A DNA stretch of 64,000 nt from Paenibacillus sp. KS-LC4. Its GTDB lineage: Bacteria > Bacillota > Bacilli > Paenibacillales > Paenibacillaceae. Both the position numbers and the translations under genes were made by a program. The DNA is taken from assembly GCF_036894955.1 (NCBI RefSeq), contig NZ_CP145905.1, forward strand, positions 2,498,501 through 2,562,500, written 5' to 3'. The notes under the pieces were generated by a model. It ran no database searches. It saw only the letters and a program-made list of their open reading frames with translations, and had not been told where the DNA came from. Position 1 is the first letter of the stretch. Each line of letters begins with the position of its first letter. Shown here one piece after another: positions 52,143 to 60,778 of the stretch.

Positions 52143-53327
52143 ATGTTGACCAGTGTCTATACGTTAGAAAAGCTGCAACATCTTTATCCAGAGATGGTAC
52201 AGTGGCGGAGATACCTCCATCAGCATCCTGAACTATCCTTCCAAGAGGAGAAAACCTCAAGATGGATCGCAGGAAAGCTGACGGAATTCGGCTGCGAGTT
52301 TGAGGAAGGTGTAGGCGGATATGGAATTGTTGTGACGATAAAAGGCGAACAGCCAGGGCCAGTCGTGGCTCTGCGCGCCGACATTGATGCGTTGCCGATT
52401 CAAGATGAGAAGCAATGTGACTATGCGTCAACGGTACCTGGAATCATGCATGCTTGCGGGCATGATGGCCATACGTCGTCGATGCTGGCGATAGCTAAGT
52501 TTTATCAGGAGCATCGCGGAATAATTAAAGGAGAGCGGAGGCTATTATTTCAGCCTGCTGAGGAAGTGACGCCGGGCGGCGCCATTCACATGATAAAGGA
52601 CGGCGTGCTTGAAGGCGTGGATGTCATCTATGGCATTCATCTGTGGACTCCGCTCCCATTTGGGCAAATATCGTCAAGAGCTGGCGCTTTCATGGCCGCA
52701 GCCGATGAATTTACAATTGAAATTATCGGGCTGGGCGGACATGGCGGTATGCCGCATAAAGGAATTGATACGATTGTAGTCGGGGCCTCTCTGGTGCAGT
52801 CGATTCAATCAATTGTTAGCCGGAGCATCAATCCGCTGCATCCGTCGGTTATTTCTATAGGATCTTTTCAAGCGGGAACGACGAATAACGTCATTGCCGA
52901 ACGCTGTGTAATGAAAGGCACGGTTCGTTCATTCGATGAGGAAAGCCGTTATTTCATTCATGAGCGGTTGAAGCAAGTCATTGAGCATACCTGCCAAATG
53001 TACGGAGCCAATTATGACTTCCAGCTTCGCATTGGCTATCCAGCCGTCATCAATAATGAGCATGAAGCGGAACGTTTTTTCCGTGTAGCTGAGCCGATGC
53101 TGGGAGAGGGTAATGCGGTGCGGGGCGATGAAATGATGGTAGCCGAAGATTTTTCTTACTATCTGGGCAAGGTTCCCGGCTGCTTTATGATGGTAGGGGC
53201 AGGCAATGGCGAGGTGTCCACCAGTTATTCGCATCACCATCCTAAGTTTGATTTCGAAGAAGGCGCCATGCTTAAATCCGCAGAGCTGCTTATACGGTTG
53301 GCTGAAGATTATGTGTCAGAGCCATAG
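52143..53327 (+). CDS. M20 family amidohydrolase
   Basis: Zinc-dependent amidohydrolase of 394 residues, like N-acyl-L-amino-acid or hippurate hydrolases. ALRADIDALPI, HACGHDGHTSSMLA (metal-binding Cys/His/Asp), LFQPAEEVTPGG (catalytic Glu-Glu), GLGGHGGMPHKGID and the closing SYSHHHPKFDFEE are all typical. Substrate is uncertain: N-acyl amino acids or an N-acetyldiaminopimelate-type compound are possible. AAGGAGG precedes the ATG. Monocistronic with a strong terminator. Confidence 0.9.
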   Translation: MLTSVYTLEKLQHLYPEMVQWRRYLHQHPELSFQEEKTSRWIAGKLTEFGCEFEEGVGGYGIVVTIKGEQPGPVVALRADIDALPIQDEKQCDYASTVPGIMHACGHDGHTSSMLAIAKFYQEHRGIIKGERRLLFQPAEEVTPGGAIHMIKDGVLEGVDVIYGIHLWTPLPFGQISSRAGAFMAAADEFTIEIIGLGGHGGMPHKGIDTIVVGASLVQSIQSIVSRSINPLHPSVISIGSFQAGTTNNVIAERCVMKGTVRSFDEESRYFIHERLKQVIEHTCQMYGANYDFQLRIGYPAVINNEHEAERFFRVAEPMLGEGNAVRGDEMMVAEDFSYYLGKVPGCFMMVGAGNGEVSTSYSHHHPKFDFEEGAMLKSAELLIRLAEDYVSEP

Positions 53328-53388
53328 ATGGTCGGAGCATTAAACTAAACGCTGGATAAGTATGTTAATAGCAGTACGATGAACGTAA

Positions 53389-53426
53389 GAGCCTGTCACG
53401 AAAAACGGTGGCACGCTCTTTTTTTT
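53389..53426 (+). terminator. Terminator of M20 amidohydrolase gene
   Basis: GAGCCTGTCAC (53389-53399) pairs with GTGGCACGCTC (53408-53418) with one mismatch and one wobble, followed by eight T residues. Confidence 0.85.
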
Positions 53427-53591
53427 GTGCGAAACGAGCTTTGACGACTAAGGAAACAACAACGTGTGCATTTGCATAAAATAGGGCTTTCTTCCGCATA
53501 CTGCTCCTATAGGTGGCCATTATGGCCGAAGCGTTGGTCTTGCAGTTTTGCGAGCGGCATACAGTTTGCTGACAGAGGAGGAGGGCTTTCT

Positions 53592-55274
53592 ATGCTGAAG
53601 CCAAGCGGCAAGCCGCTCATTGTTCAAAGCGATATGACGCTTTTGCTCAATATGAAGCAAGCCGGTGCAGAAGAGGCTGCTGGAAGGCTGCTTGCTATCG
53701 CAGAGCTCGTTAAGCGCCCGGGAGGGTGGCATACGTACCGGATGACTGCCATGACGCTATGGCAAGCCTGCGCGTCAGGCCTCTCGGCAGAGGATGTCAT
53801 GGCGCTGCTGATGAAGTATGCAGCATCAAGCATTCCAAGCTACACGGAAATGAGCATACGCAAATGGATGGGGCGATACGGCAAATTGTACCTTGAGCTG
53901 GCAGGAGACAGGCTCATGCTAAGCGGCAGCGCAGAGCTAATTTCGGAGCTGGCTCGCCATCCGAATATAGGGCCGAAATTTACAAACTTGGATTTTACAG
54001 CCTGCCAGAATGGTTTAGGTGTGGTGATTCGCGGGGAAGAGCGAGGGCTGCTCAAGCAGGAGCTAGCTCGGCTCGGTTATCCCGTCATTGATCGGGCGGG
54101 CTATCACGCCGGTGAGTCGCTGCCGGTGCAGCTGCGCGAGGAAACGCGCCACGGCAAGCCATTCAAGCTGCGAGGATATCAGCAGCAGGCGGTAGATGTT
54201 TTCTGCGCTGAAGGCTCCGTGCATGGCGGAAGCGGAGTTGTCGTGCTGCCATGCGGAGCTGGCAAGACGGTTGTCGGGCTGGCGGCACTCGCAAAGCTAA
54301 GCAGCGCCACGCTGATTTTGACCTCCAGCACGACCTCGGTCAAGCAATGGAAGCGCGAGCTGCTGGACAAAACTACGCTGCAGGATGAACACATTGGAGA
54401 ATATGCAGGCGGGCTGAAGCAGGTGCGTCCGGTGACAATTGCCACCTATCAAATTTTGACGAGCCGTAAGGCAAAGTCGGCAGACTACCCGCATATGAAA
54501 TTATTTTCCGAGCGTGATTGGGGACTCATTATTTATGATGAGGTGCATTTGCTGCCTGCACCCGTATTTCGAATGACGGCAAATATTCAAGCGACGAGGC
54601 GCCTTGGTCTGACGGCAACGCTCGTTCGTGAGGATGGCTGCGCGGAGGATGTTTTTTCCCTCATCGGTCCGAAGCAATACGAATGGCTGTGGAAGGCGGT
54701 AGAAGCAGAGGGACATATAGCGGCTGTTCATTGCACTGAAATTCGCATACCGCTGGATGAGGCTGTCCGCAAGCGTTATACAGCGGCCAATCCCCGCTCT
54801 CAATTGCGGCTTGCTGCAGAAAATCCATTGAAGGCAGCCGTCATTACGGAGCTGCTGAAGCGACATCAGGGCGTGCCAACGCTCATTATCGGTCAATATT
54901 TAGATCAATTGCATGCGGTTGCCAAAACGCTCGCAATTCCCGTTATAACTGGGGAGCTGGAGCAGGATAAACGCCAACTGCTGTATGATCGTTTTCGCTC
55001 GGGTGAGGCTCCCGTGCTGGCGGTTTCAAAGGTTGCCAATTTTGCAGTTGATTTGCCGGATGCGGCAGTAGCCATTCAAATATCGGGCAGCTATGGCTCG
55101 AGGCAGGAGGAGGCTCAGCGCATTGGGCGTATTCTCAGGCCAAAGCAAGGAAGAAATGAAGCATGGTTTTATACCGTTGTTAGCGATGGCACTAAGGAGC
55201 TGGATTTTGCGCTTAGGCGCCAGCTATTCATGGTGGAGCAGGGATATCGTTATGCGTTGGAATCGCGGGTGTAG
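53592..55274 (+). CDS. XPB/Ssl2-type DNA helicase
   Basis: Superfamily 2 helicase of 560 residues. Residues ~1-130 form the Helicase_C_3-type domain (PLIVQSDMTLLLNMKQAGAE). A damage-recognition-like linker follows, then RecA domain 1 with VVLPCGAGKTVVGLAAL (Walker A) and IIYDEVHLLPA (DEVH box, as in XPB), TATLVREDG (motif III), and RecA domain 2 with VAVQISGSYGSRQEEAQRIGR-like motif VI (AIQISGSYGSRQEEAQRIGR). ATG at 53592 is preceded by AGGAGGAGG. Bacterial XPB homologues unwind 3'-5'; their role in repair or transcription is not settled. A partner protein gene follows. Confidence 0.88.
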   Translation: MLKPSGKPLIVQSDMTLLLNMKQAGAEEAAGRLLAIAELVKRPGGWHTYRMTAMTLWQACASGLSAEDVMALLMKYAASSIPSYTEMSIRKWMGRYGKLYLELAGDRLMLSGSAELISELARHPNIGPKFTNLDFTACQNGLGVVIRGEERGLLKQELARLGYPVIDRAGYHAGESLPVQLREETRHGKPFKLRGYQQQAVDVFCAEGSVHGGSGVVVLPCGAGKTVVGLAALAKLSSATLILTSSTTSVKQWKRELLDKTTLQDEHIGEYAGGLKQVRPVTIATYQILTSRKAKSADYPHMKLFSERDWGLIIYDEVHLLPAPVFRMTANIQATRRLGLTATLVREDGCAEDVFSLIGPKQYEWLWKAVEAEGHIAAVHCTEIRIPLDEAVRKRYTAANPRSQLRLAAENPLKAAVITELLKRHQGVPTLIIGQYLDQLHAVAKTLAIPVITGELEQDKRQLLYDRFRSGEAPVLAVSKVANFAVDLPDAAVAIQISGSYGSRQEEAQRIGRILRPKQGRNEAWFYTVVSDGTKELDFALRRQLFMVEQGYRYALESRV

Positions 55275-55328
55275 CCTTTTCTTAAATTTGGGAAGAAATC
55301 CGATGCAAACTTTGTAGGGGGAGAACAA

Positions 55329-57185
55329 ATGTACGTCCACGAGCTCGCCGACAGGCTGACGGATTATCGGCAGCAAACGTTTATGGAAGCACCGATGTGG
55401 TGGTATGCGGTTAAAGAAAAGAAGCAGTGGAGCGATGCGGTTAAGGATCGCCGTTCCGTGCTTGAGGCTATTCAATCGCTATCTTCTACGACGCTTGCGG
55501 TGCTCAAAGCGGTTATGAAGCTTGCGGGGGCTGATCCCGCTTCTGACGAGAAGCTTTTTCGCCTCGGCCCGAAGCTGGCACGAATGTCAGGAGCGGAGTT
55601 TCGCTGGGCTCTGGATGAGCTGCAGAGTGGCGGACTCGTATTTTCGATTAGCCGCAATTGGGGCGAGCGCGTTTATTTTGTGCCGCGCGACAGCTTCGCG
55701 CTATGGCAGCAGCTGCTGTTTCCATTTCATTTGGAGGAGAGAGCGCTGAATGCTTTGCCAGAAGGTGAGGTGCAGCTCCGAGCACCCGAGAGGCTGCTTG
55801 GGCTTCAATTGCTTGATGCCTGGGCGGAGCTTGCGCGTAGCGGGCTTGTGCTCACGAACAAAGGAGTTTTGCCTAAAAAAATAATTGCTCGTCTAGGAAC
55901 CGCCGTGTCGATTAGTGAGAAAAACATCGCTCGCTTGAATATATCCATTGATAGGGTAAGTAAATATGGGTGTATAGCTGCCTTTATTTTGGAAACGGCG
56001 ACAAAGCTAGGTGTGCTGGAGGAAGAGGAGGAACGGCTCGTATGGGTAAAGGACAAGCTGGAGCAGTGGCTGATTTTAAGCAACTCTGCCCGTGAAGCTT
56101 GTCTGCACAGCCTGATTGTAGAGCATTATTTATATAGGCAGCCGCTGTTGGCTCATGCGGCAGCCGCACTGTCTGCCCTTTCCGCGGGGCAATGGTACGA
56201 GGCCAGCGATTGGTTGCACCATGTGCAGAGCGAGGCTGCGTCTGCAACTGGCTTATTGGCTTCAGGTGATAGGCAGCTGCTGCTCAGTTGGCTGGACACG
56301 CTGCATGCTTTTGGCTGGCTTGAGCGGATTGAGCTGCCTGAGAATTGCAGCTGGTTTCGCTGGATAGTGGACCCCCAGCAGGGGGCAGCTGATTCCTCAA
56401 TACCGCTTCCAAATGAAAGTGAAGCTGTCATCGTGCAGCCAAACGGAGAAATTATCGTCCTTCCAGAATGCGACGGGCGTATACGCTGGGAGCTGGAGCT
56501 TATGGCTGAACGGGTGAGCGAGGAACAGCTGGGACTGTATCGGCTTAGCCGCAAGTCGATTGAACGGGCGATTGCTTTCGGGAGAACGGAAGCAGCGATG
56601 CAAGCTTTTCTGGAATGGGCTTCCGGGAGCCCGGATGCGGCAGCGGAAGCAGCGCCATTGCTGCGAGACTGGGGAGGCAAGCTGGATCATCTAAGCAAGC
56701 TGGCATCTGGCGGAGGGAGCGTAGGAGGAGAGGGCAAAGAGTATCCCTCCTTTCACACGAGCTCTCAGTCATTTCCAATGGCAGATTTGCGGACATATCC
56801 GGTTTATAGAATGGTTGTATCCAGAGCAGGGCAGGAGGACTCGCTTAGCCATTATGAGCTTATCCAGCATGAAGATGAGGACAAGCAGGTCGTCTATGCA
56901 GGGCTTAAGCAAATACCCGCGAGCTGGTTGAACCAGCGACGCGCCTACCATCATTCCACAAGCCGGGAGATTATGGAGCGTGCGCTGCAGTGGCAAACGC
57001 CAGTCGAGCTGCATCTGGTGGGGGAAATTGTTTCTTTTGTGCCGTGGGAGCTGCATTTGGAATCCAATAGCTGGTCCATCACGGGCAGCTTCTCAGGAGC
57101 GCAATATGGGGTAAGTGTGAGATTGTCGCCTGAAAGCTGGCAGGCCATGAGGCTGCTTGTTCCAGGAATTAATTTTCATACATAA
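55329..57185 (+). CDS. Helicase-associated protein with XPB/Ssl2-like domain
   Basis: Protein of 618 residues encoded 54 bases after the XPB-type helicase. Residues ~370-450 (EAVIVQPNGEIIVLPECDGR and following LGLYRLSRKSIERAI) match the same Helicase_C_3 domain that begins the helicase, so helicase and partner share a module. The first 350 residues are helix-rich with winged-helix-like segments, and no helicase motifs are present. A similar helicase-partner gene pair occurs in mycobacteria. A loading or processing partner is plausible; no nuclease motif was found. Confidence 0.78.
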   Translation: MYVHELADRLTDYRQQTFMEAPMWWYAVKEKKQWSDAVKDRRSVLEAIQSLSSTTLAVLKAVMKLAGADPASDEKLFRLGPKLARMSGAEFRWALDELQSGGLVFSISRNWGERVYFVPRDSFALWQQLLFPFHLEERALNALPEGEVQLRAPERLLGLQLLDAWAELARSGLVLTNKGVLPKKIIARLGTAVSISEKNIARLNISIDRVSKYGCIAAFILETATKLGVLEEEEERLVWVKDKLEQWLILSNSAREACLHSLIVEHYLYRQPLLAHAAAALSALSAGQWYEASDWLHHVQSEAASATGLLASGDRQLLLSWLDTLHAFGWLERIELPENCSWFRWIVDPQQGAADSSIPLPNESEAVIVQPNGEIIVLPECDGRIRWELELMAERVSEEQLGLYRLSRKSIERAIAFGRTEAAMQAFLEWASGSPDAAAEAAPLLRDWGGKLDHLSKLASGGGSVGGEGKEYPSFHTSSQSFPMADLRTYPVYRMVVSRAGQEDSLSHYELIQHEDEDKQVVYAGLKQIPASWLNQRRAYHHSTSREIMERALQWQTPVELHLVGEIVSFVPWELHLESNSWSITGSFSGAQYGVSVRLSPESWQAMRLLVPGINFHT

Positions 57186-57256
57186 AATGGTATGTACTAT
57201 TTAAGCTAGTATGCTATGATAGATAAGGAAGTAAGCGAATGAGATGAGGTGGAAAA

Positions 57257-57751
57257 ATGCCTGCTACTAAGGAGCTCTCGGCTGTTCTGCCCATACACCC
57301 TGAAGGTGCAAGCGGTGTTTCTTCGCTCGATATGGCGTCGCTGCTGCTTTGTGCTTACGAGCTGGGTGATTGGATTAATCAGTCGGCTGAGGTTGCCGAA
57401 TATTTATATTGGAAAGACGCAGTCAGCGAGGATGCTGATGTTAAGACGCTGACCAGGAAGTTCGAGAAGGCGAAAGAGCTGTTTGAGGAATGTCAGCGTT
57501 TTGGACGGTTTCATCCCGATTTTCATGCAGCTAAAGATAAAATGAAGGCGGTAGAAGCTGAGCTGGCTCAAATTGAAGCGGTCGTTCGTTTCAAATCGGC
57601 GGAGCAGGCTGTTGATACTATGCTGTTTGAGGTATCACGGACCATTGCAGAATCCGTATCGGATACGATTAAAGTGCCGAGTAATGAAGCAAGCGGCGGC
57701 GGTTGCGGAAGCGGCGGCTCCTGTGGCTGTGGAAGCGGCGGCTGCGGCTAG
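57257..57751 (+). CDS. ylbF: YlbF-family regulator (RicF-like) with Cys-Gly tail
   Basis: Protein of 164 residues. The helical YlbF/YmcA core spans about 22-135 (SLLLCAYELGDWINQSAEVAE, KLTRKFEKAKELFEECQ-like segment). In Bacillus, YlbF, YmcA and YaaT form an Fe-S complex that matures operon mRNAs and affects sporulation, competence and biofilm. The C-terminus here is a Gly/Ser-rich stretch of 18 residues with four Cys, able to bind metal or an Fe-S cluster. It is followed by ylbG, the Bacillus order. Confidence 0.88.
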   Translation: MPATKELSAVLPIHPEGASGVSSLDMASLLLCAYELGDWINQSAEVAEYLYWKDAVSEDADVKTLTRKFEKAKELFEECQRFGRFHPDFHAAKDKMKAVEAELAQIEAVVRFKSAEQAVDTMLFEVSRTIAESVSDTIKVPSNEASGGGCGSGGSCGCGSGGCG

Positions 57752-57796
57752 GCGGCTCTGCTCGGTGTGAATTTTACACAGGTGGAGGGAATAGTA

Positions 57797-58060
57797 TTGT
57801 TACCTGAACGGACGGGTTATATTATATGGGTCAGTGACCTGAAGGCGGCAAGAACGCTTGAAAAACACGGCACCGTTCATTACATGTCGCGCAAAATGCA
57901 TTATGTCGTCATTTATGTGAATGCCGAACGTGCCGAAGAAGTGCTGCGTCATATTGGACGTCTGCCTTTCGTACGCCGAATCGAACGTTCCTTCCGGAAT
58001 GAGCTGCGAACGGAATACACGAAAGACAGTGAAGACAAAACAAGGTTTTACAGCATGTAG
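57797..58060 (+). CDS. ylbG: YlbG family protein (DUF2129)
   Basis: Small protein of 87 residues matching YlbG: TGYIIWVSDLKAARTLEKHG, YMSRKMHYVVIYVNAE and LPFVRRIERSFRNEL. The function of the family is unknown. The TTG at 57797 is chosen because GGAGGG lies about 7 bases before it and the result matches the family N-terminus; an upstream GTG at 57767 has no ribosome site. It follows ylbF by 45 bases. Confidence 0.88.
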   Translation: MLPERTGYIIWVSDLKAARTLEKHGTVHYMSRKMHYVVIYVNAERAEEVLRHIGRLPFVRRIERSFRNELRTEYTKDSEDKTRFYSM

Positions 58061-58086
58061 CTGCTAGAAGTGAACAGGCTGTGTGC

Positions 58087-58124
58087 AATAGCCCAGATGG
58101 GGGAAACCCCCTGGGCTATTTTTT
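58087..58124 (+). terminator. Terminator of ylbFG
   Basis: AATAGCCCAG (58087-58096) pairs with CTGGGCTATT (58111-58120); an inner GGGG/CCCC with a GAAA loop and a T tract complete it. Confidence 0.9.
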
Positions 58125-58265
58125 ATGCACAATAGGATTCAGTATATCTCGTGAATAGTTATTTTTAAAATTCAGCATTTTTTTCTGTTGTAAAATCGGC
58201 TAATCATGGTAAAATAATTGATATCATAGTCATAAAGGCCTGGTTCTTTAGGAGGAGGATTCGTG

Positions 58266-58703
58266 ATGAAGGACAAGTTGACGAAACGATGGAGCACCTA
58301 TGAAACGTTCTATGTCGATCTGGGCGATATGAAAGTTTCTGATATTGTCATTACGAATCATGCCCGTAGCCGCTGGATGGATCGTGTTGAACATGAGAAA
58401 ACCGGCTATGAGGACATCGCAGAGTTTTTGTGGGAATGCTTGAAGCAGGGTCGAGTCGAGTCGTATTATCGCAATGAGCAGGATGTTTATTTAATTGACA
58501 ATGATTTGGTATTCGTTGCTGAGTTTTCATCTTCCCTGACAGATACGGATATTTTGGGAAACCCGCTGCACAAAATGATTATTGTGACCTTCCTTGGCCG
58601 AATGTCGGAAACGATGGAGCTAAGAGATTTGAAATCCTACTATTCTTGGCTGCGCCACTCTCGGCGGATGACGCTCGTTAAAAATAGCCGCAAGAAAAAA
58701 TAA
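58266..58703 (+). CDS. Hypothetical protein
   Basis: Basic-tailed soluble protein of 145 residues with no family I recognise. HARSRWMDRVEHEKTGYEDIAEFL suggests a helical RNA- or protein-binding start, the middle is beta-rich (YLIDNDLVFVAEFSSSLTD), and the C-terminus is very basic (RHSRRMTLVKNSRKKK). ATG at 58266 is used rather than GTG at 58263 because the AGGAGG spacing is then 7 bases. It is followed by a long terminator hairpin. Nucleic-acid binding is only a guess from charge. Confidence 0.65.
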   Translation: MKDKLTKRWSTYETFYVDLGDMKVSDIVITNHARSRWMDRVEHEKTGYEDIAEFLWECLKQGRVESYYRNEQDVYLIDNDLVFVAEFSSSLTDTDILGNPLHKMIIVTFLGRMSETMELRDLKSYYSWLRHSRRMTLVKNSRKKK

Positions 58704-58730
58704 ACCGGCCCTTATACTTACTTAAAAATG

Positions 58731-58802
58731 AAAGCGCAACTTCGATTCGCAAGCATGGTGAAGCAGCAGCAAGCCGTGAGATGAACGAGGCTTGCGCTTT
58801 TT
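58731..58802 (+). terminator. Hairpin terminator after hypothetical gene
   Basis: AAAGCGCAA (58731-58739) pairs perfectly with TTGCGCTTT (58792-58800), with T residues following. The loop is long (52 bases), but contains further CTTCG/CGAAG-type pairing potential. Confidence 0.55.
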
Positions 58803-58862
58803 CGTGCGTTTTGGCCTAGCCATATAGTATAATATAGGGCATAGGAAAGGGTGGGCGGACAG

Positions 58863-59774
58863 ATGGCGCTTAATTTTCATCAACTGCATATTTTTTATAC
58901 CGTTGCGGAGCGGGGCAGCTTCTCGGCTGCAGCGCAAGCGCTCCATATGACCCAGCCGGCGGTGACGATGCAGGTTCAGTCGCTGGAGGATTATTTTGGA
59001 ACGAAGCTGCTGCTGCGCTCAACGAAGCGGATCGAGCTGACGGAAGCGGGGCAGGAATTGATGCCATACGCGAGACGCAGCATTGAGCTAATAAGAGATA
59101 CAGATCAAGCGATGAGCTTGTTTACGAAGCAATTAAAGGGACGGCTACTGCTGGGAGGCAGTCTGACGATAGGCGAATACATATTACCGCGGCTGCTTGG
59201 GCCCTTTGGGCAAGCTTATCCGGACATTGCCATCAGCATGAAGGTGATGAATACGGCGCAAATTATGGAGGATATTATTAATCACCAGCTGAATTTTGGA
59301 CTCATTGAAGCGCCAGTCAATCATCCAGATATGCAAATGGAGGCTGTCATGAGCGACGAGCTGCATCTCGTTGTGCCGCAGGGACATCCGCTAGCGGGGC
59401 GGACGGATGTGACGCTTACCGAGGCAGCGAGCTATCCATTTGTGCTGCGAGAGCAAGGCTCTGGAACGAGGCTAGTGATGGAGGAGCAGCTTAAGCGCAA
59501 AAATATTGATCCTGCTAGCTTGAAGGTCGTCATGGATCTTGGAAGCACTGGCGCGGTAAAATGTGCGGTAGAAGCAGGCCTAGGTATTTCATTTCTGTCC
59601 TCCTCATCGACCAAGCATGAAATTGCGCTGGGCCTGCTGCATAGCGTGCCGATTGTGGATACGAAGTTTAAACGGCAGTTTTATTCTATTTATTTGAAGT
59701 CGGCGCTGCTGCCGATTTCTGCGGTCACTTTTTTAACGTTTCTTAGGGAAAATGATTTGAGGAAATGGCTATGA
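58863..59774 (+). CDS. LysR family transcriptional regulator
   Basis: DNA-binding regulator of 303 residues. The N-terminal winged helix-turn-helix reads LHIFYTVAERGSFSAAAQAL and TQPAVTMQVQSLEDYFG. The effector domain (about 90-295) has GGSLTIGEYILPRLL and REQGSGTRLVMEE, typical of the CysL/YeiE branch, which often senses sulfite or amino-acid-related compounds. ATG at 58863 follows GGGTGGG by about 7 bases. A TATAAT at 58828-58833 may be its -10. It overlaps the same transcript as the PHP gene, 11 bases downstream. Confidence 0.9.
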   Translation: MALNFHQLHIFYTVAERGSFSAAAQALHMTQPAVTMQVQSLEDYFGTKLLLRSTKRIELTEAGQELMPYARRSIELIRDTDQAMSLFTKQLKGRLLLGGSLTIGEYILPRLLGPFGQAYPDIAISMKVMNTAQIMEDIINHQLNFGLIEAPVNHPDMQMEAVMSDELHLVVPQGHPLAGRTDVTLTEAASYPFVLREQGSGTRLVMEEQLKRKNIDPASLKVVMDLGSTGAVKCAVEAGLGISFLSSSSTKHEIALGLLHSVPIVDTKFKRQFYSIYLKSALLPISAVTFLTFLRENDLRKWL

Positions 59775-59785
59775 GGAGTGAAGTT

Positions 59786-60649
59786 ATGGGAAAGGTAGAC
59801 TTACATACGCATACGACAGCTTCGGACGGCACAGGCTCTCCCAGCAGTAACGTACAGCTTGCAAAGGCAGCCGGCCTTTCAGCTATTGCGATTACCGACC
59901 ATGATACGATGGCTGGTGTGGAAGAGGCGCTTGCGGAAGGCGAGCGTATAGGCATCACGGTGGTGCCGGGAGTAGAGCTTAGTACGGTGGCAGATGGTCA
60001 GGACATACATGTGCTCGGCTATTATGCGAATTGGCGGGATGAATTATGGCAGCAGCGTCTTACGGGGCTGCGTTCTGTCCGTGACATTCGCAATGCATTA
60101 ATCGTTGCCAAGCTGGTAGAGCTGGGCATAGACATAACGCTTTCGGAGGTCGAGAAGGTTGCGCTGGAGCACTCTGGAGGCGCGCTGAGCGAGAAGACGG
60201 TAGGCCGTCCGCATATCGCAGAGCTGCTCGTTCGTAAAGGAGCAGTCTCCAACATGCGGGAGGCGTTTGACCGTTATCTTGCTTCGGGAAGCGCAGCCTA
60301 TGTCAATCCGCCTCGTGTAAATCCCTATGAAGCGATTAACTGGATCAAAGAAGCGGGTGGCGTGAGCGTGCTGGCTCATCCAGGCTTATACGGCAACGAC
60401 GAGCTGGTAGAGCAATTGATACGCAGCGGCGGCGTTCAGGGCATTGAGGTGTATCACTCTGACCACGGGCCGCAGGAGGAAGCGAGATATTTGCGGCTTG
60501 CTGAGCAATATAGCCTGATAATAACCGGAGGCTCTGATTACCACGGTGAACGGGAAGGCAAAGTATTTCACGGCGCAATTGGCAGCCGGACGGTGGATGT
60601 AGGTGTCTTGAAGCAAATGAAGTCTGGATTGAGCAACGTGAATTCGTAA
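59786..60649 (+). CDS. PHP domain phosphoesterase (YciV/RNase AM-like)
   Basis: Metal-dependent phosphoesterase of 287 residues. The four PHP motifs are present: DLHTHTTASDGT, ITDHDTM, PGVELS and GGSDYHG, with an insertion (ALSEKTVGRPHIAELLVRKG) as in E. coli YciV, a 3',5'-nucleotide phosphatase and 5'-exonuclease on RNA. A phosphatase acting on pAp or short RNA is the likely role. ATG at 59786 is taken because GGAG precedes it by 8 bases. It is co-transcribed with the LysR gene. Confidence 0.9.
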   Translation: MGKVDLHTHTTASDGTGSPSSNVQLAKAAGLSAIAITDHDTMAGVEEALAEGERIGITVVPGVELSTVADGQDIHVLGYYANWRDELWQQRLTGLRSVRDIRNALIVAKLVELGIDITLSEVEKVALEHSGGALSEKTVGRPHIAELLVRKGAVSNMREAFDRYLASGSAAYVNPPRVNPYEAINWIKEAGGVSVLAHPGLYGNDELVEQLIRSGGVQGIEVYHSDHGPQEEARYLRLAEQYSLIITGGSDYHGEREGKVFHGAIGSRTVDVGVLKQMKSGLSNVNS

Positions 60650-60671
60650 AGATAGATATGAATTAACAAAT

Positions 60672-60715
60672 AGGACGTGAACAGCTGTGCTTAGCAGCGG
60701 GTTCACGTCCTTTTT
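60672..60715 (+). terminator. Terminator after PHP gene
   Basis: AGGACGTGAAC (60672-60682) pairs perfectly with GTTCACGTCCT (60701-60711), plus inner pairing and a T tract. It sits between convergent genes. Confidence 0.9.
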
Positions 60716-60778
60716 GTAAAAATATACGAATGTATAAATATCACCCTTATAATCAATCGGCAGGCCGATTGTTCTATT

